A DNA stretch of 64,000 nucleotides from Candidatus Latescibacterota bacterium. Lineage in GTDB: Bacteria; JAAXHH01. The translations under genes and the position numbers were made by a program. Shown here one piece after another: positions 18,140 through 27,140 of this stretch. The notes below the pieces were generated by a model. The model saw nothing but the letters and a program-made list of their open reading frames with translations, was not told the DNA's origin and ran no database searches. Position 1 is the first letter of the stretch. Each line of letters opens with the position of its first letter. The DNA lies in the NCBI GenBank assembly GCA_022822725.1, contig JAJEAN010000007.1, positions 321,435 to 385,434 of the forward strand. The letters run 5' to 3'.

Positions 18140-18167
18140 ACGCAACGGGATGAACCGGAGGATTGAA

Positions 18168-18509
18168 ATGTCCGCCTCATCGGATGCCGCCGGCAGAAGA
18201 GCCGCCTCATCGGATGCCGCCGGCGGAAGAGCCGCCGCGGCGCTGCGTCGCTACTGGCGGGCCAACATACGCATCATGGCCGTGTTGCTCGGGCTGTGGG
18301 CCCTGGCCGGACTGGGGGCCGGCATCCTGTTCGCGGACTCGCTCAACGCGTACCGCATATCCGGCACCGGCTTCCCCCTGGGATTCTGGTTCGCCCACCA
18401 GGGCAGCATCATGGTGTTCGTGTTGCTCATACTGGCCTACTGCCTGTACATGAACCGCCTGGACAACCGGCACCGCCGGGAACTCGAAACCACCATGCAG
18501 GAAGGGTAG
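18168..18509 (+). CDS. Small subunit of a Na+/solute symporter (DUF4212)
   Basis: Two-helix membrane protein of 113 residues matching the small subunit found next to VC_2705-type sodium:solute symporters. Helices lie near residues 34-56 (MAVLLGLWALAGLGAGILF) and 75-95 (MVFVLLILAYCLYM). The GF-PLGFWFAHQGS stretch between them is characteristic. ATG 18168 is 6 bp after GGAGG (18157-18161), preferred over ATG 18150. The first 23 residues are a duplicated SSDAAG-R/G-RAA peptide encoded by two 30-bp repeats. The large subunit begins 9 bp downstream. Confidence 0.85.
   Translation: MSASSDAAGRRAASSDAAGGRAAAALRRYWRANIRIMAVLLGLWALAGLGAGILFADSLNAYRISGTGFPLGFWFAHQGSIMVFVLLILAYCLYMNRLDNRHRRELETTMQEG
18174..18233 (+). 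repeat. 30-bp tandem duplication at the 5' end of the DUF4212 gene
   Basis: Two adjacent 30-bp copies (18174-18203 and 18204-18233) differ at one base. They start GCCTCATCGGATGCCGCC and keep the reading frame, doubling a ten-residue peptide. Confidence 0.9.
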
Positions 18510-18518
18510 GCGCGGCCG

Positions 18519-20372
18519 ATGTCGGTACAGGCCTGGACCTATTTCTTCGTGGCCGTCTCTTTCGGCCTCTACCTCTTTATCGCGTGGCGTACCCGGGTCC
18601 GGGACACCCGGGGCTTCTACGTCGCCGGACGGGGCGTGCCCGCGGCGGCCAACGGCATGGCCACGGCCGCCGACTGGATGAGCGCGGCGTCCTTCATTTC
18701 CATGGCCGGGCTGATTTCCACGATGGGATACGCCGGCGGCGTCTATCTCATGGGCTGGACGGGCGGTTACGTGCTGCTGGCCCTGCTGCTCGCGCCTTAC
18801 CTCCGGAAATTCGGCCACTATACCGTGCCGGACTTCGTGGGAGACCGTTTCGCGTCGGACCTCGCGCGCGTGGTGGCCGTCTCGTGCGCCATATTCATCA
18901 GCTTTACCTACGTGGCGGGGCAGATGCGCGGCGTGGGCGTCGTCTTCAGCCGGTTCCTCGAAGTGGACATCCATATCGGCGTCATTATCGGGATGGCCAT
19001 TGTCTTCATCTACGCCACGCTCGGGGGGATGAAGGGCATCACGTGGACCCAGGTCGCCCAGTACTGGGTGCTCATCACCGCCTTTCTCATCCCCGCCATC
19101 GCCATCAGCATCAAGCTCACGGGAAGTCCCCTGCCGCAGGCGGGGCTCGGTACCACCCTGGAGCCTTCCATCGCGGGGCAGTCGGGCGTATACCTGCTGG
19201 AGAAGCTCAACCAGATACAGGCCGACCTGGGATTCAGCAGTTATACGGCCACCTTCGTGGGTGGCTGGGACAAGGTCAATGTGTTCTGCGTGGCCCTCGC
19301 ACTCATGGTGGGCACGGCGGGCCTCCCCCACGTTCTCGTCCGGTTCTATACCGTCAAATCGGTCCGGGCGGCGCGATGGAGCGCTTTCTGGGCGCTGCTG
19401 TTCATCTCCCTGCTCTACCTGACCGCGCCGGCGACCGCGGCTTTCGCGCGGTACTACATGATCGACAGCCTGAACGGGAAGACCGCGCAGGAACTGCCCT
19501 CGTGGTTCGAAAACTGGGAGATGACAGGCCTGATCCTCTGGATGGACGACGGGGACGGCGTCATGCGTTATTCGGCCGGTGACGACAACGAGATCTTCCG
19601 CGGCGGTTCCCTGTCGCAGGCTGAACTGTCCGATGTACGGGTCGGCCACCAGGCCTGGCTCGATTCGGACGGCGCCGACGGCGCGGACGGGCGCACGGCC
19701 CTCCGGGCCCGGGGGCTTTCCGGTCCGGACCGCGACATCATCGTGCTCGCGACGCCGGAAATGGCCGAACTGGCCAGCTGGATCATCGCGCTCGTCGCGG
19801 CCGGCGGACTGGCGGCGGCCCTGTCCACGGCCAGCGGGTTGCTGCTCGTCATCTCTTCCAGCGTTTCCCACGACCTGTACTACCGCGTACTGCGCCCGAA
19901 CGCGACCGAGAGCCAGCGCCTTTCCGTAGGCCGGAGCGTGATCGGCGTTGCCGTGGTCGTGGCCGGCGTATTCGGCATCTACCCGCCAGGCTTCGTCAGC
20001 CAGGTGGTGGCATTCGCCTTCGGCCTCGCGGCCGCGAGCTTCTTCCCCGCCATCGTGCTGGGCATTTTCAGCAAGCGCGTGGGGACGATACCCGCCGTAT
20101 GCGGTATCCTGGCCGGCATCGGCTTCACGGGTTTCTACATCATCGCGTGCGTGTTCTTCGACATGGAAACCTGGACCTTCGGACTGTTCGCCAACGGCAT
20201 CAATCCTCAGGGGATCGGGTCGATCGGCATGTTGATCAACTTCACCGTGACCCTGGCGCTCACGCCGCTTTTCCCCAGGCCCGGCAAGGATATCGAGCAC
20301 ATGGTCGACTCGGTCAGGGAACCGGAAGACGCGGGCCCCGCGGTGATGATCGAGACGGCCCCGGAACATTGA
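18519..20372 (+). CDS. Sodium:solute symporter, VC_2705 subfamily
   Basis: Solute:Na+ symporter of 617 residues with about thirteen hydrophobic helices, partner of the DUF4212 protein just upstream. The SSS-family region is seen in RDTRGFYVAGRGVPAAANG, ATAADWMSAASFISMAG and the later GGLAAALSTASGLLLVISSSVSHDLYY stretch. A polar insertion of about 80 residues (roughly 335-415) containing DGADGADGR interrupts the helices, as is usual for this subfamily. The transported solute, often thought to be a carboxylate such as acetate, cannot be settled from sequence. Confidence 0.88.
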   Translation: MSVQAWTYFFVAVSFGLYLFIAWRTRVRDTRGFYVAGRGVPAAANGMATAADWMSAASFISMAGLISTMGYAGGVYLMGWTGGYVLLALLLAPYLRKFGHYTVPDFVGDRFASDLARVVAVSCAIFISFTYVAGQMRGVGVVFSRFLEVDIHIGVIIGMAIVFIYATLGGMKGITWTQVAQYWVLITAFLIPAIAISIKLTGSPLPQAGLGTTLEPSIAGQSGVYLLEKLNQIQADLGFSSYTATFVGGWDKVNVFCVALALMVGTAGLPHVLVRFYTVKSVRAARWSAFWALLFISLLYLTAPATAAFARYYMIDSLNGKTAQELPSWFENWEMTGLILWMDDGDGVMRYSAGDDNEIFRGGSLSQAELSDVRVGHQAWLDSDGADGADGRTALRARGLSGPDRDIIVLATPEMAELASWIIALVAAGGLAAALSTASGLLLVISSSVSHDLYYRVLRPNATESQRLSVGRSVIGVAVVVAGVFGIYPPGFVSQVVAFAFGLAAASFFPAIVLGIFSKRVGTIPAVCGILAGIGFTGFYIIACVFFDMETWTFGLFANGINPQGIGSIGMLINFTVTLALTPLFPRPGKDIEHMVDSVREPEDAGPAVMIETAPEH

Positions 20373-20390
20373 TCCGCGGGAGCCGACGCC

Positions 20391-21176
20391 ATGTCCCTCT
20401 CCGTCATCGTCATCGCCCGGAACGAAGCCCCGCGGATCGAAGCCTGCCTGCAGAGCGCGCGGTTCGCCGACGAGATCGTGCTCGTGGACTCGGGGAGTAC
20501 CGACGATACCGTTGCCATTGCGCGGAAATACGCCGACCGCGTCATCGAATCGGAATGGCTGGGTTACGGGCCGACCAAGCAGCTGGCCCTGGAGCACGCC
20601 ACGGGCGACTGGGTGCTCTGGCTGGATGCCGACGAGCGCGTCCCGCCGGACCTGCGGGATGAAATCATCGCCCTCGCGGCCAGGGGGGACCGCGCCGGTT
20701 ACCGGATCGCCCGGAAGACGTACTTCCTGGGGCACTGGATCCGGCATTGCGGCTGGTACCCCGACTACGTGCTGCGCCTCTTCCGTCGCGGGGCGGAACC
20801 CCGGTTCACGGACGACGAGGTCCACGAGGGGCTGCACATCCGGGGAACGGTCGGCGATCTGAAGCACCCCATGATCCACGATACCGATCCCACCCTCCAC
20901 CACTATCTGGCCAAGTTCAACAGCTTTACCAGTCTCGGCGCCCGCCAGCTCTACCGGTCGGGCCGGCGTTTCCGTTTGACAGATCTGGTTTTCCGGCCGA
21001 TTTTTACCCTGTTCAAAATGTACGTATGGCATAGAGGTTTCCTGGACGGCCTGCCGGGTTTCATCCTGTGCGGCCTTTCCGCGTGTTACGTTTTCACCAA
21101 GTACGCCAAGCTCTGGCACCTTCACCACCGGGGCTCCGCCGACGCCGAATCGGGCGCGGGGGGCCGAACGTCCTGA
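20391..21176 (+). CDS. Family 2 glycosyltransferase, LPS-core (WaaE/KdtX) type
   Basis: Paralogue of the proteins at 11321 and 21202; 261 residues. N-terminal SVIVIARNEAPRIEACL, VDSGSTDDT, and LDADERV near residue 81. The HWIRHCGWYPDYVLRLFRR stretch is typical of the group, and a hydrophobic segment (FTLFKMYVWHRGFLDGLPGF) near the C-terminus probably binds the membrane. It probably adds a sugar to the lipid-linked core. It lies 18 bp after the symporter gene and 25 bp before the next glycosyltransferase. Confidence 0.85.
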   Translation: MSLSVIVIARNEAPRIEACLQSARFADEIVLVDSGSTDDTVAIARKYADRVIESEWLGYGPTKQLALEHATGDWVLWLDADERVPPDLRDEIIALAARGDRAGYRIARKTYFLGHWIRHCGWYPDYVLRLFRRGAEPRFTDDEVHEGLHIRGTVGDLKHPMIHDTDPTLHHYLAKFNSFTSLGARQLYRSGRRFRLTDLVFRPIFTLFKMYVWHRGFLDGLPGFILCGLSACYVFTKYAKLWHLHHRGSADAESGAGGRTS

Positions 21177-21201
21177 AACCGCGCATCCACCGGCGTCTCC
21201 C

Positions 21202-21990
21202 ATGCAATCGCTGTCCGTCGTCGTGATCACGTATAATGAAGAGCGCAAGCTCCGGCGCTGCCTGGACCCGGTCTCCTGGGCCGATGAGACTATCGTGGTG
21301 GACAGCGGCAGCACCGACGGCACGGTGACAATCGCGGAATCCTGCGGGGGGCGCGTGTTCCAGCGGCCGTGGTCCGGATTCGCCGACCAGCGGAACTTCG
21401 GCATGGAACAGGCCCGGGGGGACTGGATCCTCTTTCTCGACGCAGATGAATACGTCACGGAAGGGCTGGAAGCGCGGATCCGCGACCTGCTTCGGACCGG
21501 CGGAGATTTCGACGCGTACAAGATCCACCGCCAGGAACACTTTCTCCGGTTTCCCATCCGGCACGGAACGCTTAACCCGAGCTACCAGCCCCGTCTCCTC
21601 AAGAACGGCAAGGGGTACTGGACCGGAGGCGCGCACGCCCACATCGAGGTAAACGGTGAAGGCGAACTGGGCCTGATCCACGAAGACCTCTACCACGATT
21701 CCCACAACACGCTTTCCGATTTCATTGCCCGGATCAACCGGTACACCACGGTGGACGCGGGGGAGCGGATCCTGGCGGGACAGCGCGTGGGGCGGCTGCG
21801 CCTGGTGTTTTCGCCCCTCGGCATGGCCTGGAAGTGCTACATCGTCAAAAGAGGTTACCGGGACGGTTTCCCCGGTCTCCTCTTCAGCCTGTGCATGGGG
21901 ATCTATTCGTTCCTTCGGCTGGTAAAGGTCTGGCAGGGCGAGACCGGGGCGGAGGAGCGCAAGGAAGGTCTGGCGCGGCCCTCCGCGTGA
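21202..21990 (+). CDS. Family 2 glycosyltransferase, LPS-core (WaaE/KdtX) type
   Basis: The third member of the WaaE-like group, 262 residues. SVVVITYNEERKLRRCL opens the GT-A domain, VDSGSTDGT follows, and LDADEYV lies near residue 82. The PIRHGTLNPSYQPRLLKNGKG region and the C-terminal membrane-associating segment (MAWKCYIVKRGYRDGFPG) match its paralogues. ATG 21202 begins the conserved strand directly. The sugar is unknown. Confidence 0.85.
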   Translation: MQSLSVVVITYNEERKLRRCLDPVSWADETIVVDSGSTDGTVTIAESCGGRVFQRPWSGFADQRNFGMEQARGDWILFLDADEYVTEGLEARIRDLLRTGGDFDAYKIHRQEHFLRFPIRHGTLNPSYQPRLLKNGKGYWTGGAHAHIEVNGEGELGLIHEDLYHDSHNTLSDFIARINRYTTVDAGERILAGQRVGRLRLVFSPLGMAWKCYIVKRGYRDGFPGLLFSLCMGIYSFLRLVKVWQGETGAEERKEGLARPSA

Positions 21991-22010
21991 CGGCCGGTTC
22001 GGACGGAACC

Positions 22011-22967
22011 ATGGCACAGCGCGTACGACGATGCAGTATCGTGATCCCAACGTGGAACGCGGGTTATCTGGTCGAACGGTGCCTGCGCGCACTGAAAGAC
22101 CACGGGGAAGCGGACCGGGCGGAGATCGTGGTCGTGGACGACGGCAGCACGGCCGACACGGCCGAAAGGACGTGGGCGACCTGTCCGGACGCGGTACTGG
22201 TCAGGCACGACGGGAACAGGGGGTTCGCCGCGGCCTGCAACACGGGAGTGTCGCGGGCTTCGCACGAGGTCGTGGTCCTGCTCAACAACGACGTCGTCGC
22301 CGCCGCGCCTTTCCTGGATCCCCTCCTTTCCCATTTCCGTGACGAGCGGGTTTTCGCCGTAAATCCCCGGGTCTACCAGGCCGGGGACGGGCGTCCCGGC
22401 GGCGGACTGGTGCGGGGCGCCATGCACTGCGGACTGCTCCGGCTGAGGTGGGCGGAACGTGAGTTCCTGCGAGAGGGCCGTGCGCTCACCCTCTACGCCA
22501 ACGGGGCCGCCATGGCGGTATCCCGGTCCAGGTACCTGGCCCTGGGCGGTTTCGATACGTTGTACGCCCCGTTCTACTCGGAAGACCTGGACCTGTCCTA
22601 CCGCGCGTACCAGCGGGGGTGGACCGTGGTCTACGAACCGGAAAGCCGGCTCATCCACGAACACGGCGCGACGATCGGCGCGCGGCACGACAGGGCCTTC
22701 ATCGACCGCGTCAGCACGAGAAACCGGATTCTCTTCGTGTGGCGCAACGTGCGGGACCGCAGGTACCTGGTGTCGCACGCCATTTGGATGCTGGCCCGTT
22801 CCCTGGGCGCGGCGCTGAAGGGCGACCTGACCTTCACGCGTGCACTGGTGGATGCGGCGCGCCGCGCGGATGCGGTGAGGAAGCGGCGGCGGTCCGACCC
22901 GGATCCCGTCGTGTCCGACCGCGAGATCCTGGGGTCGACGGCCGGGTGGGCGGATTGCGAAAGGTGA
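22011..22967 (+). CDS. Family 2 glycosyltransferase, rhamnosyltransferase-like
   Basis: A GT2 enzyme of a different subgroup from its neighbours, 318 residues. It has CSIVIPTWNAGYLVERCLRAL, VVDDGSTADT, NRGFAAACNTGVSRA and VLLNNDV, resembling WbbL-type rhamnosyl- or mannosyltransferases. FYSEDLDLSYRAYQRGW holds the catalytic-region ED motif. ATG 22011 is used; GTG 21987 overlaps the previous stop and would add eight residues. It is probably involved in the outer part of the glycan. Confidence 0.82.
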   Translation: MAQRVRRCSIVIPTWNAGYLVERCLRALKDHGEADRAEIVVVDDGSTADTAERTWATCPDAVLVRHDGNRGFAAACNTGVSRASHEVVVLLNNDVVAAAPFLDPLLSHFRDERVFAVNPRVYQAGDGRPGGGLVRGAMHCGLLRLRWAEREFLREGRALTLYANGAAMAVSRSRYLALGGFDTLYAPFYSEDLDLSYRAYQRGWTVVYEPESRLIHEHGATIGARHDRAFIDRVSTRNRILFVWRNVRDRRYLVSHAIWMLARSLGAALKGDLTFTRALVDAARRADAVRKRRRSDPDPVVSDREILGSTAGWADCER

Positions 22968-22984
22968 GCGTGGGCGCCAAAAGG

Positions 22985-23016
22985 GCCGGATCGCCCGCGC
23001 CGGATCGCCCGCGCCG
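22985..23016 (+). repeat. 14-bp tandem repeat before a GT9 gene
   Basis: GCCGGATCGCCCGC at 22985-22998 and 22999-23012, then a partial third copy. It fills part of the 68-bp spacer between two glycosyltransferase genes. Confidence 0.75.
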
Positions 23017-23035
23017 AAAAAACACCGGAGGTCCA

Positions 23036-24094
23036 ATGGACGCCCCGGACGTAAAGCGGATACTCCTGTCCCGTTTGCGCTTCATTGGCGACGTGGTGCT
23101 TACCACGCCGGTGATCAGGGCGTTGAAGCGGCACTACGCGGAAGCGGAAATCTACTACCTTGCGGAGGAGGGACCCGCTTCGGTCCTCCTTTGCAACCCC
23201 TGCCTGGATGAGGTGATCGTGCTGCCGGACGAACTCCTGCCGGGCCGGTCCGTGCTGACCCGCTTCGGGGCGCAGCTGCGCTTCCTCCGTGCCCTGCGCA
23301 AGCGCCGGTTCGACCTGGTGATCGATCTCTTCGGCAACCCGCGCAGCGCGTTGCTGACCCTGGCCACGGGCGCCCGGTACCGGGTCGGTTACGACGTGAG
23401 GGGAAGGGGGGCGGCGTACAATGTCAAGATCAGGCGGTCGGCTTCTCTTCGGGTTGTGGACGCCTACCTGGATGCGGTCCGCACGATCGGCGTTCCCGTG
23501 GATGACGACCGTACGGAGGTCCACTACTCCGACGAAGACGCGGTGTGGGCCGATTCCTGGCTCGCGGAGCGGGGCGTGGCCGGTGACCGCCGGATCGCCG
23601 CGCTGAACCCCGGCGCAAGCTGGCCGGCAAAGACGTGGAGCGCGGTTCACTTCGCCGAACTGGCCCGTCGGATGACCGAAGCGCTGGGCCTCCGGGTAGT
23701 GCTGATCGCGGGACCGGGGCAGCGGGAGGCCATGGCCCGGTTGGCCGGCATGGCGGCCCACGCCTGTCCCGTCGTGGAAACCGGTTCGCTGACCCGGTTG
23801 GCCGCGTTGATCCGGCGGTGCGACCTGTTCGTGTCCAATGACTGCGGGCCGATGCATATCGCCGCGGCCGTGGGTACGCCCACGATCGGCCTATTCGGTC
23901 CGAGCAGCCCGCGGATCTGGTTTCCCTATTCGAAGGCCGATGGGCACGTTGCCCTGGAAGCCGGTGCGGACGACTGCTGCGGTCGTGATTTCTGCGTCCG
24001 GCCGGTCCCCTGCATCGAATCGATATCGCCGCACCGCGTGCTGGAGGCCGCTGAATCCGTCCTTCGCGGGACCTCCAGCCGTCCGGCGGAGTAG
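23036..24094 (+). CDS. Heptosyltransferase-family (GT9) glycosyltransferase
   Basis: 352-residue GT9 enzyme, probably an ADP-heptose:LPS heptosyltransferase or a relative. The N-terminal lobe begins KRILLSRLRFIGDVVLTTPVIRAL. The C-terminal lobe has NPGASWPAKTW and SNDCGPMHIAAAVGTPTIGLFGPSSP, both strongly family-specific. GGAGG at 23027-23031 lies just before ATG 23036, which decides the start. It is 4 bp from a second GT9 gene and similar to it (both contain IDLFGNPRSALLT), suggesting a tandem duplication. Confidence 0.9.
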   Translation: MDAPDVKRILLSRLRFIGDVVLTTPVIRALKRHYAEAEIYYLAEEGPASVLLCNPCLDEVIVLPDELLPGRSVLTRFGAQLRFLRALRKRRFDLVIDLFGNPRSALLTLATGARYRVGYDVRGRGAAYNVKIRRSASLRVVDAYLDAVRTIGVPVDDDRTEVHYSDEDAVWADSWLAERGVAGDRRIAALNPGASWPAKTWSAVHFAELARRMTEALGLRVVLIAGPGQREAMARLAGMAAHACPVVETGSLTRLAALIRRCDLFVSNDCGPMHIAAAVGTPTIGLFGPSSPRIWFPYSKADGHVALEAGADDCCGRDFCVRPVPCIESISPHRVLEAAESVLRGTSSRPAE

Positions 24095-24098
24095 GCCT

Positions 24099-25148
24099 AT
24101 GCCCGAAGATCCCAGGCGCATACTCATCGTCAAACTGCGGGCGACCGGGGACGTCGTCCTGGCGACGCCCGTCATCGAGAACCTGAAGCGGCGCTTTCCA
24201 CGGGCCCGCCTCGCCTTCCTGACGGAGGAGGCGTCCGCGGACGTCCTGCGGTGGAACCCTATGCTGGACGAGCTCATCGTGCTGCCCCTCCGCCGCTGGG
24301 GAAGCCTGGGTATCCTCGGTTCCTGGCGCGAACAGGCGCGGTTCTACCGCAACCTGCGCCGCAAACGCTTCGATCTCGCGATCGACCTCTTCGGCAACCC
24401 GCGCAGCGCCCTGTTGACCCGGCTGACCGGGGCGCCGCACCGGGTCGGTTACGCATTCCGGGTCCGCCGCCTCGCCTACACCACCGTGGTCACGCCCCCG
24501 GACCGGCCACAGCACGAGGTCCTGTTCCACCTGGAAGCCCTGGAGGCGCTGGACATTCCGGCGGCCGCCGACCGGCCGCACGTCGCCATTCCCGGGACGG
24601 CCGAAGAAAAGGCGGACCGGTGGCTGCGTGAGCACGCCCCGGACGCGCGTGCGGTGATCGGGCTGAACCCGGGCGGCGGCTGGGCCATCAAGCGCTGGCC
24701 GCCCGAATATTTCGGCCGCCTGGCTGACGCCCTGATCGACGGATACGGCGTGGACGTCCTGATCCTGTGGGGTCCGGGCGAGGAAGAGATCGTCGCGCAA
24801 GTAACCGGCGCCATGCGCAACCGGCCCCACGTGCTCCCGGCGGCGACCCTCGCTGAACTCGGCGCCTTCCTCAAACGCTGCGGCCTGCTGGTCAGCAACG
24901 ACAGCGCGCCGATGCACATGGCCGCGACGCTGAACGTCCCCACCGTCGGAATTTTCGGTCCGACCGACCCCCGCGCCCAGGGGCCCTGGGGTGATGGGCA
25001 CGGCGTGGTGCGGAAGGAAAGCGTCGACTGTCTCGGCTGCAACCGGACCAAGTGCCCGATCGGCAACATCTGCATGACGACGCTGGAACCCGGTGAGCTG
25101 CTGGAGCGGGTACGCGCGTATATTCCGGTCGGCATAGTCGGAACTTGA
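24099..25148 (+). CDS. Heptosyltransferase-family (GT9) glycosyltransferase
   Basis: 349-residue paralogue of the gene just upstream. It shows RRILIVKLRATGDVVLATPVIENL at the start, NPGGGWAIKRWPPEYF in the middle and SNDSAPMHMAATLNVPTVGIFGPTDP in the C-terminal lobe. Three cysteines (CLGCNRTKC) near the C-terminus are common in this family. It is the last gene of the glycan locus; its stop overlaps the -35 element of the rng promoter. Confidence 0.9.
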   Translation: MPEDPRRILIVKLRATGDVVLATPVIENLKRRFPRARLAFLTEEASADVLRWNPMLDELIVLPLRRWGSLGILGSWREQARFYRNLRRKRFDLAIDLFGNPRSALLTRLTGAPHRVGYAFRVRRLAYTTVVTPPDRPQHEVLFHLEALEALDIPAAADRPHVAIPGTAEEKADRWLREHAPDARAVIGLNPGGGWAIKRWPPEYFGRLADALIDGYGVDVLILWGPGEEEIVAQVTGAMRNRPHVLPAATLAELGAFLKRCGLLVSNDSAPMHMAATLNVPTVGIFGPTDPRAQGPWGDGHGVVRKESVDCLGCNRTKCPIGNICMTTLEPGELLERVRAYIPVGIVGT

Positions 25149-25173
25149 CACCACGCCATCCGAATGTTATATT
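25145..25173 (+). promoter_or_regulatory. Strong sigma-70-type promoter for rng-rplU-rpmA
   Basis: TTGACA (25145-25150), 17-bp spacer, TATATT (25168-25173). It overlaps the stop codon of the preceding GT9 gene and is about 60 bp before the rng start. Confidence 0.75.
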
Positions 25174-25233
25174 TTACTGCTTTGGAACAATTACGTTAAC
25201 CGGGGATTACGGAACCAGACAGAAGGTAGTTAT

Positions 25234-26766
25234 TTGCGGAAAGACATCATAGTTGAGACGGCTACGCACGAAACGCGCATCGCGATGCTCGAGGACAACC
25301 ACCTCGTAGAGCTGCTGGTCGAACGACCGGAACACGAGCGCGTAGTCGGGAACATCTGCAAGGGCGTGGTGACGGCGGTCATTCCGAGCATTCAGGCGGC
25401 CTTTGTGGATATCGGCATGGACAAGGCGGCCTTCCTGCAGGCGTCGGACGTAACCAGCGGGGCCGACTGGATCGATTTCGATGACGACGAGAACCAGGAC
25501 TCCGGATCCGGAAGGGGCAGGGACCGGGAGTACCAGATCCAGGAGATGGTCAAGGAAGGCCAGGAAATCGTCGTCCAGATCACGAAGGAGTCCATCGGCA
25601 CCAAGGGACCGCGGGTCACCTCCCAGATATCCCTGCCGGGCAGGTTTCTCGTGCTGGTGCCCCATGCCAATTACGTCGGCGTTTCCCGGCGAATCGACGA
25701 CTGGAGCGAAAAGCGCCGGTTGAGGGACCTGGCCAGGAAGCTGAAAGCCGACGACTTCGGGGTCATCGTGCGGACCGCCGCCCTCGGCAAAACGGATGCC
25801 GAGTTGAAGAACGACCTCAAGCAGCTGACCAGGATATGGCGGAACATCGAGAAGCAAGTCGGGAAGACGCCGGCGCCCGCCATGATCCACAAGGACGTCG
25901 AAATGACGTCCGGGATGATACGCGACCTGTTCACGCCCGACATCGACAGCGTGATCATCGACTCGAAGGCGGTTTACAAGGAGATCCTGGCCTATCTCAA
26001 GGGCGTGGCCCCCCAGCTTCGCGAGCGCGTCCACATGTACGACGGGACGGCGCCGGTGTTCGACGCCTACGGTATCGAGAACGAGATCGGCAAGGCGCTG
26101 CACCGGAAGGTATGGCTGAAGAACGGCGGCTACATCCTCATCGAACCCACCGAAGCGCTGGTGACGATCGACGTGAATTCGGGACGGTACGCGGGATCCA
26201 GGGGGCACGAGGAAACCGTGTTCCAGACCAACCTGGAAGCCTGCGCGGAGGTGGCGCGGCAGCTCCGGCTCAGGGATATCGGGGGCATCATCGTCATCGA
26301 TTTAATTGACATGGAAGACCGCGGGAATCGGCGCCAGGTGCACCAGGAAATGGAGAAGGCCATGTCGCGCGACCGCGCGCGGACACGCATGTCCAAGGAG
26401 ATCAGCGAATTCGGACTGATCGAGATGACCCGGCAGCGGATCCGCCCGAGCCTGCTGTTCACCTTCAGCGAGGCGTGCCCGGTGTGCGACGGGACCGGAC
26501 GCATCATGTCGCGCATCACCATGGTCACCCAGATCGGCCGGTGGCTGAAACGGGCCAAGCCCGGCCTGAGAGAACGAAAGCTCAAGCTCAAGGTGCATCC
26601 CACCGTGGCGTTGAGCCTGCATGAGAACGGCCGGGAGAAACTGGTGAACCTTCAGGACGAATACAAGATAAAGCTTCAGGTCGAGGAAGACCCGTTCCTG
26701 CACGTGGAGGAATTCCGCGTGTTCTCGGGCAAACGGGACCTGGACGTGACCGACGAGTTCAAGTGA
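25234..26766 (+). CDS. rng: Ribonuclease E/G family endoribonuclease
   Basis: Single-strand-specific endoribonuclease for rRNA maturation and mRNA decay; 510 residues, the RNase G length without the RNase E scaffold tail. The N-terminus fits the family (RKDIIVETATHETRIAMLE). An S1 RNA-binding domain lies at about residues 35-125. The catalytic aspartates lie in VTIDVNSGR and IVIDLIDME. CPVCDGTGR near residue 412 is the zinc-link motif that joins two subunits. The start is TTG 25234, 7 bp after AAGG (25223-25226). Confidence 0.95.
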   Translation: MRKDIIVETATHETRIAMLEDNHLVELLVERPEHERVVGNICKGVVTAVIPSIQAAFVDIGMDKAAFLQASDVTSGADWIDFDDDENQDSGSGRGRDREYQIQEMVKEGQEIVVQITKESIGTKGPRVTSQISLPGRFLVLVPHANYVGVSRRIDDWSEKRRLRDLARKLKADDFGVIVRTAALGKTDAELKNDLKQLTRIWRNIEKQVGKTPAPAMIHKDVEMTSGMIRDLFTPDIDSVIIDSKAVYKEILAYLKGVAPQLRERVHMYDGTAPVFDAYGIENEIGKALHRKVWLKNGGYILIEPTEALVTIDVNSGRYAGSRGHEETVFQTNLEACAEVARQLRLRDIGGIIVIDLIDMEDRGNRRQVHQEMEKAMSRDRARTRMSKEISEFGLIEMTRQRIRPSLLFTFSEACPVCDGTGRIMSRITMVTQIGRWLKRAKPGLRERKLKLKVHPTVALSLHENGREKLVNLQDEYKIKLQVEEDPFLHVEEFRVFSGKRDLDVTDEFK

Positions 26767-26794
26767 CCGGACTAAAGCACAAGGAGCGAGATAG

Positions 26795-27121
26795 ATGTAC
26801 GCTGTGATCAGATCGGGCGATCAGCAGTTCAGTGTGAACGAGGGAGATACGATCCAGGTCGAGAAGATCGCCGCCGAAGTGGGCGACGAGATCACCATCG
26901 ACCAGGTGCTTCTCCTGGGCGGCGGAGAGACGCTGGTCGGCACGCCGACGGTGGCCGGGGCCACCGTGACCGCCAGGGTTACCGAGCAGGGGCGCCATCC
27001 CAAGATCGTGGTGTTCAAGATGAAACGCCGGAAGAACTACCGCCGGAAGAGAGGGCACAGGCAGCCGTATACCGCGCTCGAGATCACCGGCATCAACTAC
27101 GACCCAAGCGCATCCAACTGA
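26795..27121 (+). CDS. rplU: 50S ribosomal protein bL21
   Basis: 108-residue ribosomal protein. [18 protein letters not shown] and the basic C-terminal [16 protein letters not shown] segment are typical and bind 23S rRNA. AAGGAG lies 8-9 bp before ATG 26795. It forms an operon with rng and rpmA. Confidence 0.98.
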   Translation: MYAVIRSGDQQFSVNEGDTIQVEKIAAEVGDEITIDQVLLLGGGETLVGTPTVAGATVTARVTEQGRHPKIVVFKMKRRKNYRRKRGHRQPYTALEITGINYDPSASN

Positions 27122-27140
27122 TCGGAAAGGACTGAACCAG

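Noticed and set aside
18207-21557. A very long open frame (over 1,100 codons) on the minus strand
   Set aside because: It lies opposite the symporter and GT2 genes, whose protein families are certain. High GC content leaves few stops in the antisense frame, and its translation shows no recognisable domain.
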